The notes below the pieces were generated by a model, which had not been told where the DNA came from, did not search any database, and worked only from the letters and a program-made list of their open reading frames with translations. Shown piece after piece: positions 63,641 through 64,000 of a DNA stretch of 64,000 nt (positions within the stretch are counted from its first letter, which is position 1; each line of letters begins with the position of its first letter). Location of the stretch: contig NZ_BCTK01000005.1 in NCBI RefSeq assembly GCF_001571245.1, positions 1 through 64,000 on the forward strand. Reading direction: 5' to 3'. Origin of the DNA: Achromobacter piechaudii NBRC 102461. Its GTDB lineage: Bacteria; Pseudomonadota; Gammaproteobacteria; Burkholderiales; Burkholderiaceae_B. Position numbers and translations under genes: made by a program.

Positions 63641-64000
63641 ATGTCGTATTCCTGGCGGCAGGCGCTGCTTTCCACTATTTCCGAATTGCCGCATCATCGC
63701 GGCCCGTATGGGGAAGCCGCGCGCGCGTATGTGATCGTCGATTTTCGCGGCCACCCCGACCTGCTGGCGCGTATCACCGCAACGGAAGACCTGAGCTTTG
63801 GTTCGATCTGGGCGCAAACCGGGCTGGACATCTACGGCGATGTTGCGCCCTTGCTGATCGACGTGGATGGCGCATCGCAAGGCGTGCTGCGCGGCCCGCC
63901 CCGGCCTGATTTCAGTACGCCGCTGCTGCGGGTGCTGGACGCCTTGCACGAACGCGACGGCGGCCGCTACGCGATGATGAGCTTTGCATCCGCCGTGCCG
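63641..64000 (+). CDS. DUF4123 domain protein (type VI effector adaptor), partial
   Basis: The gene opens at ATG 63641 (MSYSWRQALLSTISEL) and runs off the window, giving 120 residues. The order YVIVDFRGHPDLLARI, then GSIWAQTGLDIYGDVAPLLI, matches DUF4123 adaptor proteins that load a specific effector onto VgrG. The position right after vgrG supports this. The following gene, outside the window, is likely the cargo effector. Confidence 0.8.
   Translation, partial: MSYSWRQALLSTISELPHHRGPYGEAARAYVIVDFRGHPDLLARITATEDLSFGSIWAQTGLDIYGDVAPLLIDVDGASQGVLRGPPRPDFSTPLLRVLDALHERDGGRYAMMSFASAVP

Overview
The window looks like chromosome from a high-GC betaproteobacterium of the Burkholderiales, most likely Alcaligenaceae (Achromobacter or a close relative of Bordetella). 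The reasons are GC-rich codon use, the protein repertoire (TpsB/TpsA two-partner secretion, MnmC, metNIQ, M20 hydrolase, FadD, a type VI cluster) and the absence of phage or IS genes. This placement is inference; no marker gene settles the species.

1-11.4 kb is ordinary housekeeping DNA: an M20 amidohydrolase, a long-chain acyl-CoA ligase, an inositol-monophosphatase-family enzyme, MnmC (tRNA wobble modification), a GH31-like protein whose usual catalytic residues look substituted, and a metNIQ methionine importer followed by tRNA-Lys(UUU). 11.7-30 kb mixes surface, sensing and regulatory genes: a type V autotransporter, a small ClpX-type zinc-finger protein, a chemotaxis receptor, a LysR regulator, a Fur-family regulator with a coupled small protein and a Fur-box-like site facing an AraC regulator, a YkgJ-type cysteine-cluster protein, Tag glycosylase, an LTA-synthase-like membrane sulfatase-fold protein, AsmA, a TetR/diguanylate-cyclase pair divergent from a short-chain dehydrogenase, and tRNA-Lys(CUU).

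30.4-48.0 kb is a contact-dependent growth inhibition (CDI) type two-partner locus in cdiB-cdiA-cdiI order. The outer-membrane transporter is followed by a giant exoprotein of about 4,640 residues. It has a TPS domain, an FHA-1 region with five copies of a 249-residue super-repeat, a cysteine-bearing central domain, an FHA-2 region, a TENN (VENN-like) pretoxin boundary and an AT-richer toxin tail. An Imm42-like immunity gene follows. Downstream is a graveyard of exchanged modules: a 67-residue small gene, the 3' relic of a second Imm42 gene, a displaced fragment of cdiA, and an intact HEAT-like candidate immunity gene.

A ferric-reductase-like flavocytochrome (48.4-49.7 kb) separates the CDI locus from part of a type VI secretion cluster (49.8 kb to the window end): PAAR tip, a PDG-repeat protein beside it, TssA, an OmpA-family protein, TagF, TssM, an unassigned membrane protein with a thiolase-like C-terminal signature, an M15 peptidase, a bitopic cysteine-bearing protein, VgrG and the start of a DUF4123 adaptor. 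The right half is therefore a competition island with two different contact-dependent weapons side by side. Its effector gene(s) probably begin just beyond the right edge.
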